Positions 8,505-16,065 of a stretch of 64,000 bases of DNA are shown one piece after another. Origin of the DNA: Actinocorallia sp. API 0066. Its GTDB lineage: Bacteria; Actinomycetota; Actinomycetes; Streptosporangiales; Streptosporangiaceae. How positions within the stretch are numbered: position 1 is the first letter of the stretch; each line of letters opens with the position of its first letter. The translations under genes were made by a program, and so were the position numbers. The notes under the pieces were generated by a model. The model searched no databases, was not told the origin of the DNA, and saw nothing but the letters and a program-made list of their open reading frames with translations. The stretch spans positions 248,001-312,000 of the forward strand of contig NZ_JAJLQY010000005.1 of NCBI RefSeq assembly GCF_020991275.1. The letters run 5' to 3'.

Positions 8505-8662
8505 ACGACCCTCCTGAGCTCGCATCCCGGCTTCGGGATGCGGCGCTTCTTCCGTGCCTCTGCGGTCACTCAAAGCGAATACCTGCGCGACGGGCCTTGT
8601 CAGGGGGAGACTGGAGGAGGTCAGAGGAGAACCCCGCAGCTACCGTCGATGAGGCGCACCTG

Positions 8663-9988
8663 ATGAGCGAGGATGCGGTGAGGCCCGGCTGGGCGGACGA
8701 GATCCGGGAACGGCGTCTTCGTCTGTGCTGGTCGCAGAAGGAGATGGCTCGGCAGCTCGAATTGGCCGCTGACGCGAAGACACGGTCGACGCTGCCGAGC
8801 CGTGAGTCGATAGTGCGGGAGATCAGGTTTCATGAAAGCGGGACACACCGGCCCGGAGCTCTCTACGCGGAGCTCTACCGGCGTGTGTGGGCGCTTCAAG
8901 GTGAGCCGTCATCAAGCGAGACGGAGATACCCGGAGACCTGCTGCTCCTCGCCTGGACTGTAGGAAGGCTCGATCAGAGGATGGACCGACGAACTCTGCT
9001 GCAACTGGCCGCGAGTACCACGGCGGGATTCGCCGCGAGTCCCGCGGAACGCCTGATGAAGGCCCTCTCAGGAGCGCACCGACCCGACGACACGGTCATC
9101 TCACACCTGGAAGCGAGAACAAGGGGACTGCACCGGCTGGAAGAGCATCTTCCCTCGGGAACGCTGTTCCCAGCGCTGGTCACCCACCTCAACGAGGTGA
9201 GCGCCCTCATGGAAAGCAGAATTTCCGAACAGGACCGGACACGTCTCGCCGTCCTCGCCGGCGAAAGCGCCGTTCTGGCCGCGTGGTTCGCCTGGGAACT
9301 GGGCGACAAGCGCACCGCCGCCGCGCATTCCAGGCTGGCCCGAGCCACCGCGAAGCACGGTGACGATCCCGCGATCGGAGCCTGCATGACGGGCTACCAC
9401 TCATACATGACCGGTGGCGACACGGCGAAAAGCGTTCGGATGCTTCAGAACGCCGTCCGGGAGCTGGGCGACGCGGACCCGGCCACCCGCGCCTGGCTTC
9501 TCGCGCGCCTCGCCGAAGAAGCCGCCGCCCTCCACGCCGACGACATCGCCCTGAACGCGATCCACGAGGCACAGGACGTCTACAGCGAGGCCGACATCGG
9601 AGCCCGCCCGTGGACCTGCTTCCTCGACCCGGGACGGTTCGCCTCGATGCGACTCACCGTTCATTCGCGTCTTCGCCGCGAGGACGACGCGCTCGCGGCG
9701 ATGGACGAGATAGGTCTCCACCTCGGCTCCGACACCGAGGTGAAGAAGCTGTGCGTCGTCAAAGCGGAGATGGCGCTCGCCCAGTACCGGATAGGCGATG
9801 TCACCGAGGCCGTGAGCTCCGCGCGGTCGGCCTTCACCGCGACGGTGAAACTGAACGCTCCGCTCGGCTGGGAACGCCTGGACAACGTGGTGACGGAACT
9901 GCGACCCGCCCGTGCGCAGGTGGCCCGAGATTTCAGGGCGGAGTACGCCTCTACGCGTCCGGAGACGACACCGCCGTCTCTTCTGTGA
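8663..9988 (+). CDS. XRE-type regulator with TPR-like C-terminal region
   Basis: 441 residues. The N-terminal region (about 5-75) is an XRE-like DNA-binding domain (IRERRLRLCWSQKEMARQL ... IVREIRFHESGTHRPGALY). The segment MDRRTLLQLAASTTAGFAAS and the long helical remainder (about 150-430, e.g. ALMESRISEQDRTRLAVLAG, AAWFAWELGDKRTAAAHSRLA) match the TPR-like sensor region of actinobacterial XRE regulators. ATG 8663 follows GAGG at suitable distance; the ORF itself opens at a TTG (8597). Its last 38 nt overlap the 3' end of cutA on the other strand. It probably controls the divergent small genes or the radical SAM cluster downstream (inference). Confidence 0.82.
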   Translation: MSEDAVRPGWADEIRERRLRLCWSQKEMARQLELAADAKTRSTLPSRESIVREIRFHESGTHRPGALYAELYRRVWALQGEPSSSETEIPGDLLLLAWTVGRLDQRMDRRTLLQLAASTTAGFAASPAERLMKALSGAHRPDDTVISHLEARTRGLHRLEEHLPSGTLFPALVTHLNEVSALMESRISEQDRTRLAVLAGESAVLAAWFAWELGDKRTAAAHSRLARATAKHGDDPAIGACMTGYHSYMTGGDTAKSVRMLQNAVRELGDADPATRAWLLARLAEEAAALHADDIALNAIHEAQDVYSEADIGARPWTCFLDPGRFASMRLTVHSRLRREDDALAAMDEIGLHLGSDTEVKKLCVVKAEMALAQYRIGDVTEAVSSARSAFTATVKLNAPLGWERLDNVVTELRPARAQVARDFRAEYASTRPETTPPSLL

Positions 9989-10286
9989 TCCAGTTCAGGT
10001 AGTCGGCCAGGCCCCCTTCGATGGGGACGGCGACGATCTCCGGAGTGTCGTAGGAGTGCGCGGACCGGACCACTTCGACGAGGTCGTCCAACCGTTCCTT
10101 GGTCGTCTTCATCAGGATGAGGAATTCCTCGTCGCGCTGGATCTCCCCCTGCCACCAGTAGGTGGAGGAGATCGGACCGCTGATCTGCGCGCATGCCGCC
10201 GTCCGGCTTTCGACAGCCGCGTCGATGATGCTCTGCGCTTCCTCACGGCTGCTCGCCGTCACATGAACCTCAAGATGCCGACTCAC
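9951..10286 (-). CDS. cutA: CutA1 divalent-ion tolerance protein
   Basis: 111 residues, the usual size for CutA1, a very stable trimeric protein of the PII-like fold linked to divalent-metal tolerance. Seen: EVHVTASSREEAQSIIDAAV, ACAQISGPISSTYWWQGEI (the conserved YWW-GEI core), EEFLILMKTT and SYDTPEIVAVPIEGG..YLNWI. Starts at GTG 10286. Its 3' end overlaps the convergent XRE gene by 38 nt. It is an ordinary housekeeping protein in an otherwise accessory region. Confidence 0.93.
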   Translation of the reverse strand: MSRHLEVHVTASSREEAQSIIDAAVESRTAACAQISGPISSTYWWQGEIQRDEEFLILMKTTKERLDDLVEVVRSAHSYDTPEIVAVPIEGGLADYLNWITEETAVSSPDA

Positions 10287-10410
10287 GCCCCAAGCCTACG
10301 CGTTCACGGACCACCTCCTCTCCTCTCCTCTTTCCTCCTCTGGGCGGACCCGTTCGTGGCGACGTTCACTTGCCGTGGCAATGTCCGCGTAGCTCGGAAC
10401 GGAGATCAGC

Positions 10411-11385
10411 ATGACGATGCTCGGTATGCCGGAAGTGCCCGCACGGAACGGGAGACTCGTGGACGGCGGGGTGGCGTTCACCGCGGGCCACCACTTCGCG
10501 CTCGATGGCGACGGGGACCCCAGGACGCTGGCCGCAAGCGCGAAGGCTCCGCTGTCGGTGATTCTCCAGGTGACGAAGCGGTGCGATTTCGACTGCACCT
10601 TCTGTAGCGAGACGGCGCACATGAAGGACCCGTCCCTGGACGAACTCGGCACGATGGCGGCGAACCTGGAAGGCGTTCACCGGGTGTTCCTGTCGGGCGG
10701 CGAACCGCTCCTACGCCGGGATCTGTTGGACGTCGTGGACGTCTTCGACGGGTTCATCATCGGTCTGCCGACGAACGCCACCCGGGGAATGGATCTGGCG
10801 CCGAAGCTGGCGGGAAAGATCGAGTTCGCGAACATCGGGTTCGACGGGCCACGCGAGATCTTCCGCCGGGTCCGCGGTGACTACGACAAGGTCCTCACGG
10901 GGGTGCGGGCATTCCATGAGGCCGGTATCCCGGTCTCTTTCTCGGCGGTCGTGCTGCGCTCTACCCTGCACGGCTTGCCTTACCTGGTGCAGATCGCCGA
11001 CGTACTGGGTGCGGGCAAGGTGAAGCTGATCCTTCCGCTCCGGAAGGGCAACGCGCTCAACCTGGCCGAACACGAGTTCATCACCGTGCCGGAGGCGACC
11101 GACCACTTCGACCGGCTGGCCGAGCTCCGCGTCACGCACGAATGGCGTCCCGCGATCCGGATGACGCCGTGGACGGCCGAGACCGAGGGCCACATGATCG
11201 TCATCGAGCCGAACGGGAACGCGAACGCCTGGCCCGTCTACGACCAGCCCGACTTGTTCCTACGGCTCGGCAACGTCCGCGAGGAGCCCATGACCGAGCT
11301 GTGGAAGCGGTACCCCTACCAGGAAAACCACTTCGCCAAGCACCTCGGGACCAGCATCCTCACCCGCGACCGAGCGGCGGCCTAA
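10411..11385 (+). CDS. radical SAM enzyme
   Basis: 324 residues. The radical SAM cluster-binding motif CDFDCTFC (CxxxCxxC) lies at about residue 56, followed by the SAM-binding strand VFLSGGEPLLRRDLL (GGEP). Further TIM-barrel elements are ANIGFDGPREIFRRVRG and VSFSAVVLRSTL. The C-terminal part (about 240-324) has no Cys-rich SPASM domain. By barrel motifs it belongs to the MoaA/PqqE-type superfamily; the substrate cannot be read. ATG 10411 has GGAG at good spacing. The stop TAA shares a base with the next ATG (11385), so the two are translationally coupled. First gene of a same-strand cluster with nuclease-like, kinase-like and NUDIX genes, suggesting nucleotide or RNA chemistry (inference). 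Confidence 0.88.
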   Translation: MTMLGMPEVPARNGRLVDGGVAFTAGHHFALDGDGDPRTLAASAKAPLSVILQVTKRCDFDCTFCSETAHMKDPSLDELGTMAANLEGVHRVFLSGGEPLLRRDLLDVVDVFDGFIIGLPTNATRGMDLAPKLAGKIEFANIGFDGPREIFRRVRGDYDKVLTGVRAFHEAGIPVSFSAVVLRSTLHGLPYLVQIADVLGAGKVKLILPLRKGNALNLAEHEFITVPEATDHFDRLAELRVTHEWRPAIRMTPWTAETEGHMIVIEPNGNANAWPVYDQPDLFLRLGNVREEPMTELWKRYPYQENHFAKHLGTSILTRDRAAA

Positions 11386-12215
11386 TGACGACCTACACGA
11401 ACATGCTCTGGCCCGACGACCCGTACGGCACCGGCCAACTCTGGCGCAAGGAACCCCGGCTCGCGGCCAGCTTCGCGGCGCTGTTCGTCGACGACGGCGA
11501 GCGCACTCTTCCCGTGGCGTCAGCGGTCGTGTACCTGCCGACGCACCGGACCCGGCCCGTGGACCCCACGGCCGGGCTGCGGTTCGGCTTCCGGGCGGTG
11601 TCGGCCGTCACCGAGGCCGACCGGTCCGCGTTGGTGCGCCTGTTCGAGCTGGACGTCGCGCGGGCGCGCCGCCTGGCCCACGTGGTGCTCGGCTTCCAGC
11701 TCACCGACACGCTGCACGTCATCGCCGATCTCGCGCCCGACGAGAACGCCAACCGCGGGACCCGGGCACTCGCTCGGGTCTGGAACGGGGGAAAGCCCGA
11801 CCCGAACATGGCGCAGATATGCGACGTCGCCGACAGGTGGCCGCGCCTGGACCTCGCCCAGATCATCGAGTCGAGCGGAATCGATCCCCGCACCGTCCAG
11901 CGCGCGTTGGAACCCCAATGCACGCTCGACGGGCTGGTCGCCTCACTCCAAGCGCCGCTGATGCCTGGCCTGGCGGTGGCGGGCGACTCGAACGACGCGG
12001 CCCTCGCCCACCAAGTCGGTGAGTGGGCCGCCGCCTGCGCGACCGACACCGCGCTCGTCACCGGCCTGGCGGGCCTTCGCCAGCGGGACGAGTACGCGTG
12101 GGACGGCATGATGAACGTCGGGCAGGCAATGGCCGACAACCTCGGCGACTGCTTCCCCACCCAGGCATTCGGGGCCTCCTTCAGCACACCACACGAGGCC
12201 CACGCCACCGTTTGA
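11385..12215 (+). CDS. hypothetical protein, possible degenerate RNase H-fold partner of the radical SAM enzyme
   Basis: 276 residues, no confident family. Start ATG overlaps the radical SAM stop by one base. VVLGFQLTDTLHVI, RLDLAQIIESSG and ACATDTALVTGLAGL line up in order with segments of the neighbouring protein at 12312-13067 (LIVGHQVSSDLAVL, RLVDVCAELRLDV, NLRHSLSAAYTAL), so it may be a diverged paralogue whose catalytic acidic residues are not conserved. No signal peptide or membrane helix. The similarity was judged by eye; a coupled accessory or substrate-binding subunit of the radical SAM enzyme is equally possible. Confidence 0.7.
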   Translation: MTTYTNMLWPDDPYGTGQLWRKEPRLAASFAALFVDDGERTLPVASAVVYLPTHRTRPVDPTAGLRFGFRAVSAVTEADRSALVRLFELDVARARRLAHVVLGFQLTDTLHVIADLAPDENANRGTRALARVWNGGKPDPNMAQICDVADRWPRLDLAQIIESSGIDPRTVQRALEPQCTLDGLVASLQAPLMPGLAVAGDSNDAALAHQVGEWAAACATDTALVTGLAGLRQRDEYAWDGMMNVGQAMADNLGDCFPTQAFGASFSTPHEAHATV

Positions 12216-12236
12216 GAGTTCGAAGAAGAGACAGCT

Positions 12237-12278
12237 CCTGTGCGCCGTGCGAGGAGCGCGGCCTAGCCGGCGCACAGG
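12237..12278 (+). terminator. stem-loop between the second and third genes of the radical SAM cluster
   Basis: Perfect 11-bp inverted repeat (12237-12247 with 12268-12278; arm CCTGTGCGCCG) around a 20-nt loop, 21 nt after the stop at 12215. A TTGACA follows at 12283-12288 with no convincing -10, so this may be a terminator or attenuator separating the cluster into two units rather than a full promoter region. Confidence 0.45.
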
Positions 12279-12311
12279 TCTCTTGACAAACCCGAACCAA
12301 CCGGGGAAACG

Positions 12312-13067
12312 ATGATCATCAAGAGCAGCGTCGGTGGCTTCACCCAGGCGCCCGCCCGTAAGGACGGTCACCTCCTGGTCGCCTCTCTCGACGTCGAGTG
12401 GACGAAGAACTACCGGATCAAGAACGGAAACGTGCCTTTCTGCTGGTCCGTCACCTGGCTTTCCGTCCCCGTGTCCGAGGCCGCAGCCGCTCCTACAGAG
12501 TTCAGCTACACCAGCGTCTACGTCGAGAACGCGCAGGAGACCCAGGACCTCATCGACACCGCCGACGCCGGAATCGCCGCCTTCGCCGAGCACGCCGACC
12601 TGATCGTCGGCCACCAGGTCTCCAGCGACCTCGCCGTCCTGCGCAACGCCAGCACCCGCCCCCTCACCGCCACCGAGGCCCTACGCGAACGCTGGCACCA
12701 GCGCCGCACCGAGACGACACCCCGCGTCATCGACTCCCGCTACGACACCGGCCACGTCCTCACCGGCACAAGCCGCCGCCTCGTCGACGTCTGCGCCGAA
12801 CTCCGCCTCGACGTCACCCAGCCCGAACTCCGCCGCAAATCCATGACCGCCCTACACCGCGACTGGCTGAACGACGCCGACACCGAAGCCCGCGAACGCA
12901 TCACCGTCCTCAACCTCCGCCACAGCCTCTCCGCCGCCTACACCGCCCTCCACGCCACCGGCCGCACCACCTGGCACAACACCCTGAACGTCAACACCGT
13001 CCTCCACACCCAACTCGCCGGCTCCCTCGCCTGGCTCGACACCCCCACCTTCCGCGACCTCCTGTGA
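12312..13067 (+). CDS. DEDD-type 3'-5' exonuclease-like (RNase H-fold) protein
   Basis: 251 residues. Exo I-like motif LLVASLDVEW (DxE) at about 22-31; Exo II-like LIVGHQVSSDLAVL (GHxxxxD) at about 97-110; a third segment, TVLNLRHSLSAAYTAL at about 197-212, resembles Exo III but has Ala where the usual Asp would sit, so activity is uncertain. ATG 12312 with GGGGA just upstream. Six nt separate it from the kinase-like gene. Probable role: nucleic-acid or nucleotide processing with its neighbours (inference). Confidence 0.68.
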   Translation: MIIKSSVGGFTQAPARKDGHLLVASLDVEWTKNYRIKNGNVPFCWSVTWLSVPVSEAAAAPTEFSYTSVYVENAQETQDLIDTADAGIAAFAEHADLIVGHQVSSDLAVLRNASTRPLTATEALRERWHQRRTETTPRVIDSRYDTGHVLTGTSRRLVDVCAELRLDVTQPELRRKSMTALHRDWLNDADTEARERITVLNLRHSLSAAYTALHATGRTTWHNTLNVNTVLHTQLAGSLAWLDTPTFRDLL

Positions 13068-13073
13068 GGCCCT

Positions 13074-13679
13074 GTGCCCATCCGAGACTGCCGCGTCATC
13101 GCCGTCGAAGGCACCCACGCCAGCGGCAAGACCACTCTCGTCCACGCCCTCACCAGCCACTACCGCGAACAAGGCGTCCACGTCGCTTGCACCGGCGAGC
13201 CCGCCCGCTTCAGCCCCTTCATGGAAGAGATCGTCCTGCACGGCAAGGGCACCTTCGACCTCGTCGCCGAACTCGACGCCTTCGGCGCCCACCTCACCAC
13301 CCAGCTCCGCGCCGCCCGCAACCAGACCCTCCTCATCACCGACAAGACACTCCTCAACGTCGCCGCCTACGCCCGCATGCTTCTACCGCCCAGCGACCAC
13401 CCCGTCATCGACGCCATGCTCCGCCTCTGCGCCTCCACCACCCACCTGTACGACGCCGTCCTCTACACCTCCGACACCTTCAGCCCCTGGCAGCCCGGCG
13501 ACCGCTTCCGCGACAAGGTCGCCGACCAACAAGCCGAACTCGACCTCACCCTACGCAGCGCCGCCGACGAGATCGACCTCCCCCTGACCCCCATCCCTCG
13601 CGGCCTGACCACCGCCGAGCGCGTCTCATGGGTTTCCGCGCGTCTGGCCCAGACGGGAGTCCAGCCCGCGCTAGCCTGA
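13074..13679 (+). CDS. P-loop kinase resembling thymidylate kinase
   Basis: 201 residues, the size of a nucleoside monophosphate kinase. Walker A VIAVEGTHASGKTTLVHAL at about 8-26; the opening VEGTHASGKTT and the later DKTLLNVAAYARML...DAVLYTSDTFSP and DRFRDKVADQQAELD are like the TMP-kinase group, though the usual DRY/DR motif is replaced (LITDKTLLN). GTG 13074 start. Substrate unknown. Eight nt precede the NUDIX gene. A kinase next to a radical SAM enzyme and a NUDIX hydrolase suggests a modified nucleotide is made or cleared (inference). Confidence 0.78.
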   Translation: MPIRDCRVIAVEGTHASGKTTLVHALTSHYREQGVHVACTGEPARFSPFMEEIVLHGKGTFDLVAELDAFGAHLTTQLRAARNQTLLITDKTLLNVAAYARMLLPPSDHPVIDAMLRLCASTTHLYDAVLYTSDTFSPWQPGDRFRDKVADQQAELDLTLRSAADEIDLPLTPIPRGLTTAERVSWVSARLAQTGVQPALA

Positions 13680-13686
13680 CGCGCCT

Positions 13687-14166
13687 ATGAGCCCCACCGC
13701 CCCGAACACCACCTACACCAGCATCGTCGACGCCCTGCTCATCCTCCTACGCGACGACCACGTCCTCCTCGCCAGACGCCAAGGCACCGGCTACGCCGAC
13801 GGCATGTGGAACCTCCCCTCCGGCAAACTCGAAGCCAACGAAACCATCACCCAAGCCGCCATCCGCGAAGCCCAAGAAGAAATCGGCGTCCACATCACCG
13901 AACCCGACCTCCGCTTCGCGCACCTCATCCACTACCGCAACCCCCACGGCCACGCCCGCATCGGCGTCTTCTTCCACGCCACCCACTGGACCGGCACCCC
14001 CCACAACGCCGAACCCCACAAATGCTCCGAGGTCACCTGGCAGCCCCTCCACAACCTGCCCTCCGACACCTACCCGTACACAGCCCAAGGACTCGCCGCT
14101 TTCACCCGCCAAACCCCCCTCAGCACCATCGGATGGGACTCCCCCCGACCCTTCCACGGCCCATAA
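13687..14166 (+). CDS. NUDIX hydrolase
   Basis: 159 residues. Complete NUDIX box at about 53-75: GKLEANETITQAAIREAQEE followed by IGV, with all catalytic Glu present (Gx5Ex7REUxEExGU). N-terminal strand ALLILLRDDHVLLARRQGTGYADGMWNLPSG is typical of 8-oxo-dGTPase-like/MutT-like enzymes. Hydrolyses a nucleoside diphosphate linked to some moiety X; the actual substrate is unknown. Last gene of the cluster; the IS element starts 90 nt downstream. Third-position C is extreme, as in the two genes before it. Confidence 0.9.
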   Translation: MSPTAPNTTYTSIVDALLILLRDDHVLLARRQGTGYADGMWNLPSGKLEANETITQAAIREAQEEIGVHITEPDLRFAHLIHYRNPHGHARIGVFFHATHWTGTPHNAEPHKCSEVTWQPLHNLPSDTYPYTAQGLAAFTRQTPLSTIGWDSPRPFHGP

Positions 14167-14255
14167 CCATTCATTTATCACCGCGGGCGCACCCGATCCC
14201 CCTTCCCGATCGAGCCTCACCCGCCCGACGGGGCTACTTTCATCCAGTCCGGAAC

Positions 14256-15184
14256 ACTGAGCCTTTTCCATCATGCGTGAGCTGAGGCTTCGCGGTTTTG
14301 GAGGACGCTGATGGCCTTGGCGAGGTGGCCGGCGCGGTGGGGGCAGCAGCGGAGTTTGGTCGGGATCTTCCAGCTCTTGAGCTGGGCGTTTGCTCGTTCA
14401 CCGGGGCTGCGGAGCTTGGCGTGGGAGCAGTTGGGCTGCTTCTGTGAGGCGGGCTTGTTCTTGCCCTTGTACGGGGTCAGGATCGCCGGGTGCGCGCCGT
14501 GGTAGCCCTTGTCGGCCAGGACGATCAGCCCACAGGCGGCGAGGGCGCGGATGATGCCCCAGTTCCGGGCGGCTTTCAGGTCGTGGATCGAGCCCGGCAC
14601 CGCGCCCGAGACCCACACGATCTGGCCGTCCGGACCAGCGATGACCTGCAGATTTACGCCGTGCTTCTTGTGTTTCCCGGAGTAGAACGGCCGGTCGGCT
14701 TTCACGCAGTCGATCGCGATGAGCGTGCCGTCCAGGATCAGATGCTCCACGCCGTCCTTCCGGGCTTTCGCGAGGGCCTGGCCGAGCTTGGGCGAGCGGG
14801 CCGACAGCCACGCCACCGCCTCGTTGACATACCGCCACGCGGTCGTCGTCCCGACCCCGAAACCCGCCCCGAGCTGCGCGAACGTCTCGCCCTTCTTCAA
14901 GTACGCGAGCGTCATCAGCGCCTGCTGCCCGGCCGTCAACACGCGGCCCTTGCTCCCCAGCTTCACCCGGTTCCGGCGCACCAGCCCGGTCAGGTAGTTC
15001 AGGGTCGAACGCGACAACGGCAGCGAAGAACGATAGAAAAGCACGCGAAGCCTCCGGTGGGGGTCGGGCGGAGGCGAGAGTCCACCCCTCCTACCAGCGG
15101 CTTTTTCACTTCCCGGCCGCGCCACACCACCCGCGATCATGCTGTGATCATCAGCCTCGAACAGGCTGATGGAAAAGGCTCAGT
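14256..15184 (-). mobile_element. IS5-type insertion sequence, intact, 929 bp
   Basis: Perfect 18-bp terminal inverted repeats (ACTGAGCCTTTTCCATCA at 14256-14273 and its complement at 15167-15184), flanked by a 4-bp direct repeat GAAC (14252-14255 and 15185-15188) that reads as the target duplication. The single transposase gene fills it; its stop codon is inside the left repeat. The perfect ends suggest recent insertion between the NUDIX gene and qatD, interrupting no recognisable gene. Confidence 0.9.
14271..15044 (-). CDS. IS5-family DDE transposase
   Basis: 257 residues from GTG 15044 (VLFYRSSLPLS), one frame. N-terminal HTH region includes KGRVLTAGQQALMTLAYLKKGETFAQLGAGFGVGTTTAWRYV (first part KGRVLTAGQQALMTLAYL, second GVGTTTAWRYVNEAV). 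The DDE catalytic core has HLILDGTLIAID (first Asp), IVLADKGYHGA (second Asp) and ERANAQLKSWKI (Glu). Matches the DDE_Tnp_4 group. The longer ORF start (15140) reaches outward with Arg-rich sequence, so GTG 15044 is preferred. It appears intact. Confidence 0.88.
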   Translation of the reverse strand: MLFYRSSLPLSRSTLNYLTGLVRRNRVKLGSKGRVLTAGQQALMTLAYLKKGETFAQLGAGFGVGTTTAWRYVNEAVAWLSARSPKLGQALAKARKDGVEHLILDGTLIAIDCVKADRPFYSGKHKKHGVNLQVIAGPDGQIVWVSGAVPGSIHDLKAARNWGIIRALAACGLIVLADKGYHGAHPAILTPYKGKNKPASQKQPNCSHAKLRSPGERANAQLKSWKIPTKLRCCPHRAGHLAKAISVLQNREASAHA

Positions 15185-15306
15185 GAACCGTCGTATCCCA
15201 CAAGAACCACCGACTGAAGTTCATCGCGCTCATCAGGCGTCAGCACCATGCACGAATCATCCCACACCTGCATCCGGCAAGAGTTAAGAACATTCAATTA
15301 CAGACA

Positions 15307-16065
15307 CTAGAAGCTGCTGAGAATTTCGCGGAGGGTTGACGGAAGCCGCGAGGTGACGCTGGCGCGGTTTGCCAGTGTGGCGAGGTTTCGGTACCACAAC
15401 TCGCGGATAGCAGACGATGGCTGGTTCAGGAGTTCGGACATACGTTGTTCGAGGAAAGCGATGTCCCCTGGTATTCGGGCACGTGTGGTGCGACGGCTGC
15501 TCGGAAAGTCGGTCTCGGGCAGCAGGCGGTCGCGTGGGATCCGTGCGAGTCGTTCGTCGGTCATGGCTGCGTTGACGGAGAAGTAGCAGCCCATGGCGGT
15601 GGCACGTTCGATGTCGTCGCGGGTACCGTTGAACCAGTGCAGTATTGCGCCGGTCTGTGGTCGGCGTATGAGTGCATCGAGTAGTTCGCTGGTGCGGCCG
15701 GTGCTGTGCAGGGACAATAGGAGCGGTTGCTCGGAGCAGATCTCAAGGATGATATCGAGTGCGGCCAGTTGCGGTGCCAGCGCGGTCTTGCGATCAAGGC
15801 CGATCTCGCCAATGATTGCGTGCTGGCCGACGGCGCGTCGGACGCTGGCTTCGGTGACGGCTGCTACCGCGGAGGCGACGCCTGGGTGGGCGCCGTAGCC
15901 CCAAAGGATCGTGGCGTCGCTGCGGCGCACGGTTGCACTGGCCTCCGCAGGACTGCGGGTCATCGCAAAGACGATGGCGCCGTTCAGCGCCCTGACCTGG
16001 GGAGCGGTGACGTCGGGTGCAATATGGGCATGGCAGTCCAGTGGAGGTAGGTCAGATAGTGACAC
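15307..16065 (-). CDS. qatD: QatD, TatD-like metal-dependent hydrolase of the Qat defence system
   Basis: 252 residues from GTG 16065, chosen because it begins just before the first TatD motif and overlaps qatC by 14 nt. TatD/amidohydrolase metal motifs in order: LDCHAHIAP, WGYGAHPG, IIGEIGLD, LLLSLHSTGR, AILHWFNG and LLPETDFPS. TatD proteins are DNases. In QatABCD, TatD-like QatD is one of four proteins required for phage resistance. Last gene of the operon; 119 gene-free nt separate it from the IS element. Confidence 0.9.
   Translation of the reverse strand: MSLSDLPPLDCHAHIAPDVTAPQVRALNGAIVFAMTRSPAEASATVRRSDATILWGYGAHPGVASAVAAVTEASVRRAVGQHAIIGEIGLDRKTALAPQLAALDIILEICSEQPLLLSLHSTGRTSELLDALIRRPQTGAILHWFNGTRDDIERATAMGCYFSVNAAMTDERLARIPRDRLLPETDFPSSRRTTRARIPGDIAFLEQRMSELLNQPSSAIRELWYRNLATLANRASVTSRLPSTLREILSSF

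Noticed and set aside
10411-11385. Radical SAM enzyme as a prokaryotic viperin
   Set aside because: CDFDCTFC and GGEPLL fit the general superfamily, but I do not see viperin-specific motifs; the kinase neighbour alone is not enough.
12283-12311. Promoter at TTGACA before the exonuclease-like gene
   Set aside because: Good -35 but no -10 at proper spacing; too weak to list as a feature.
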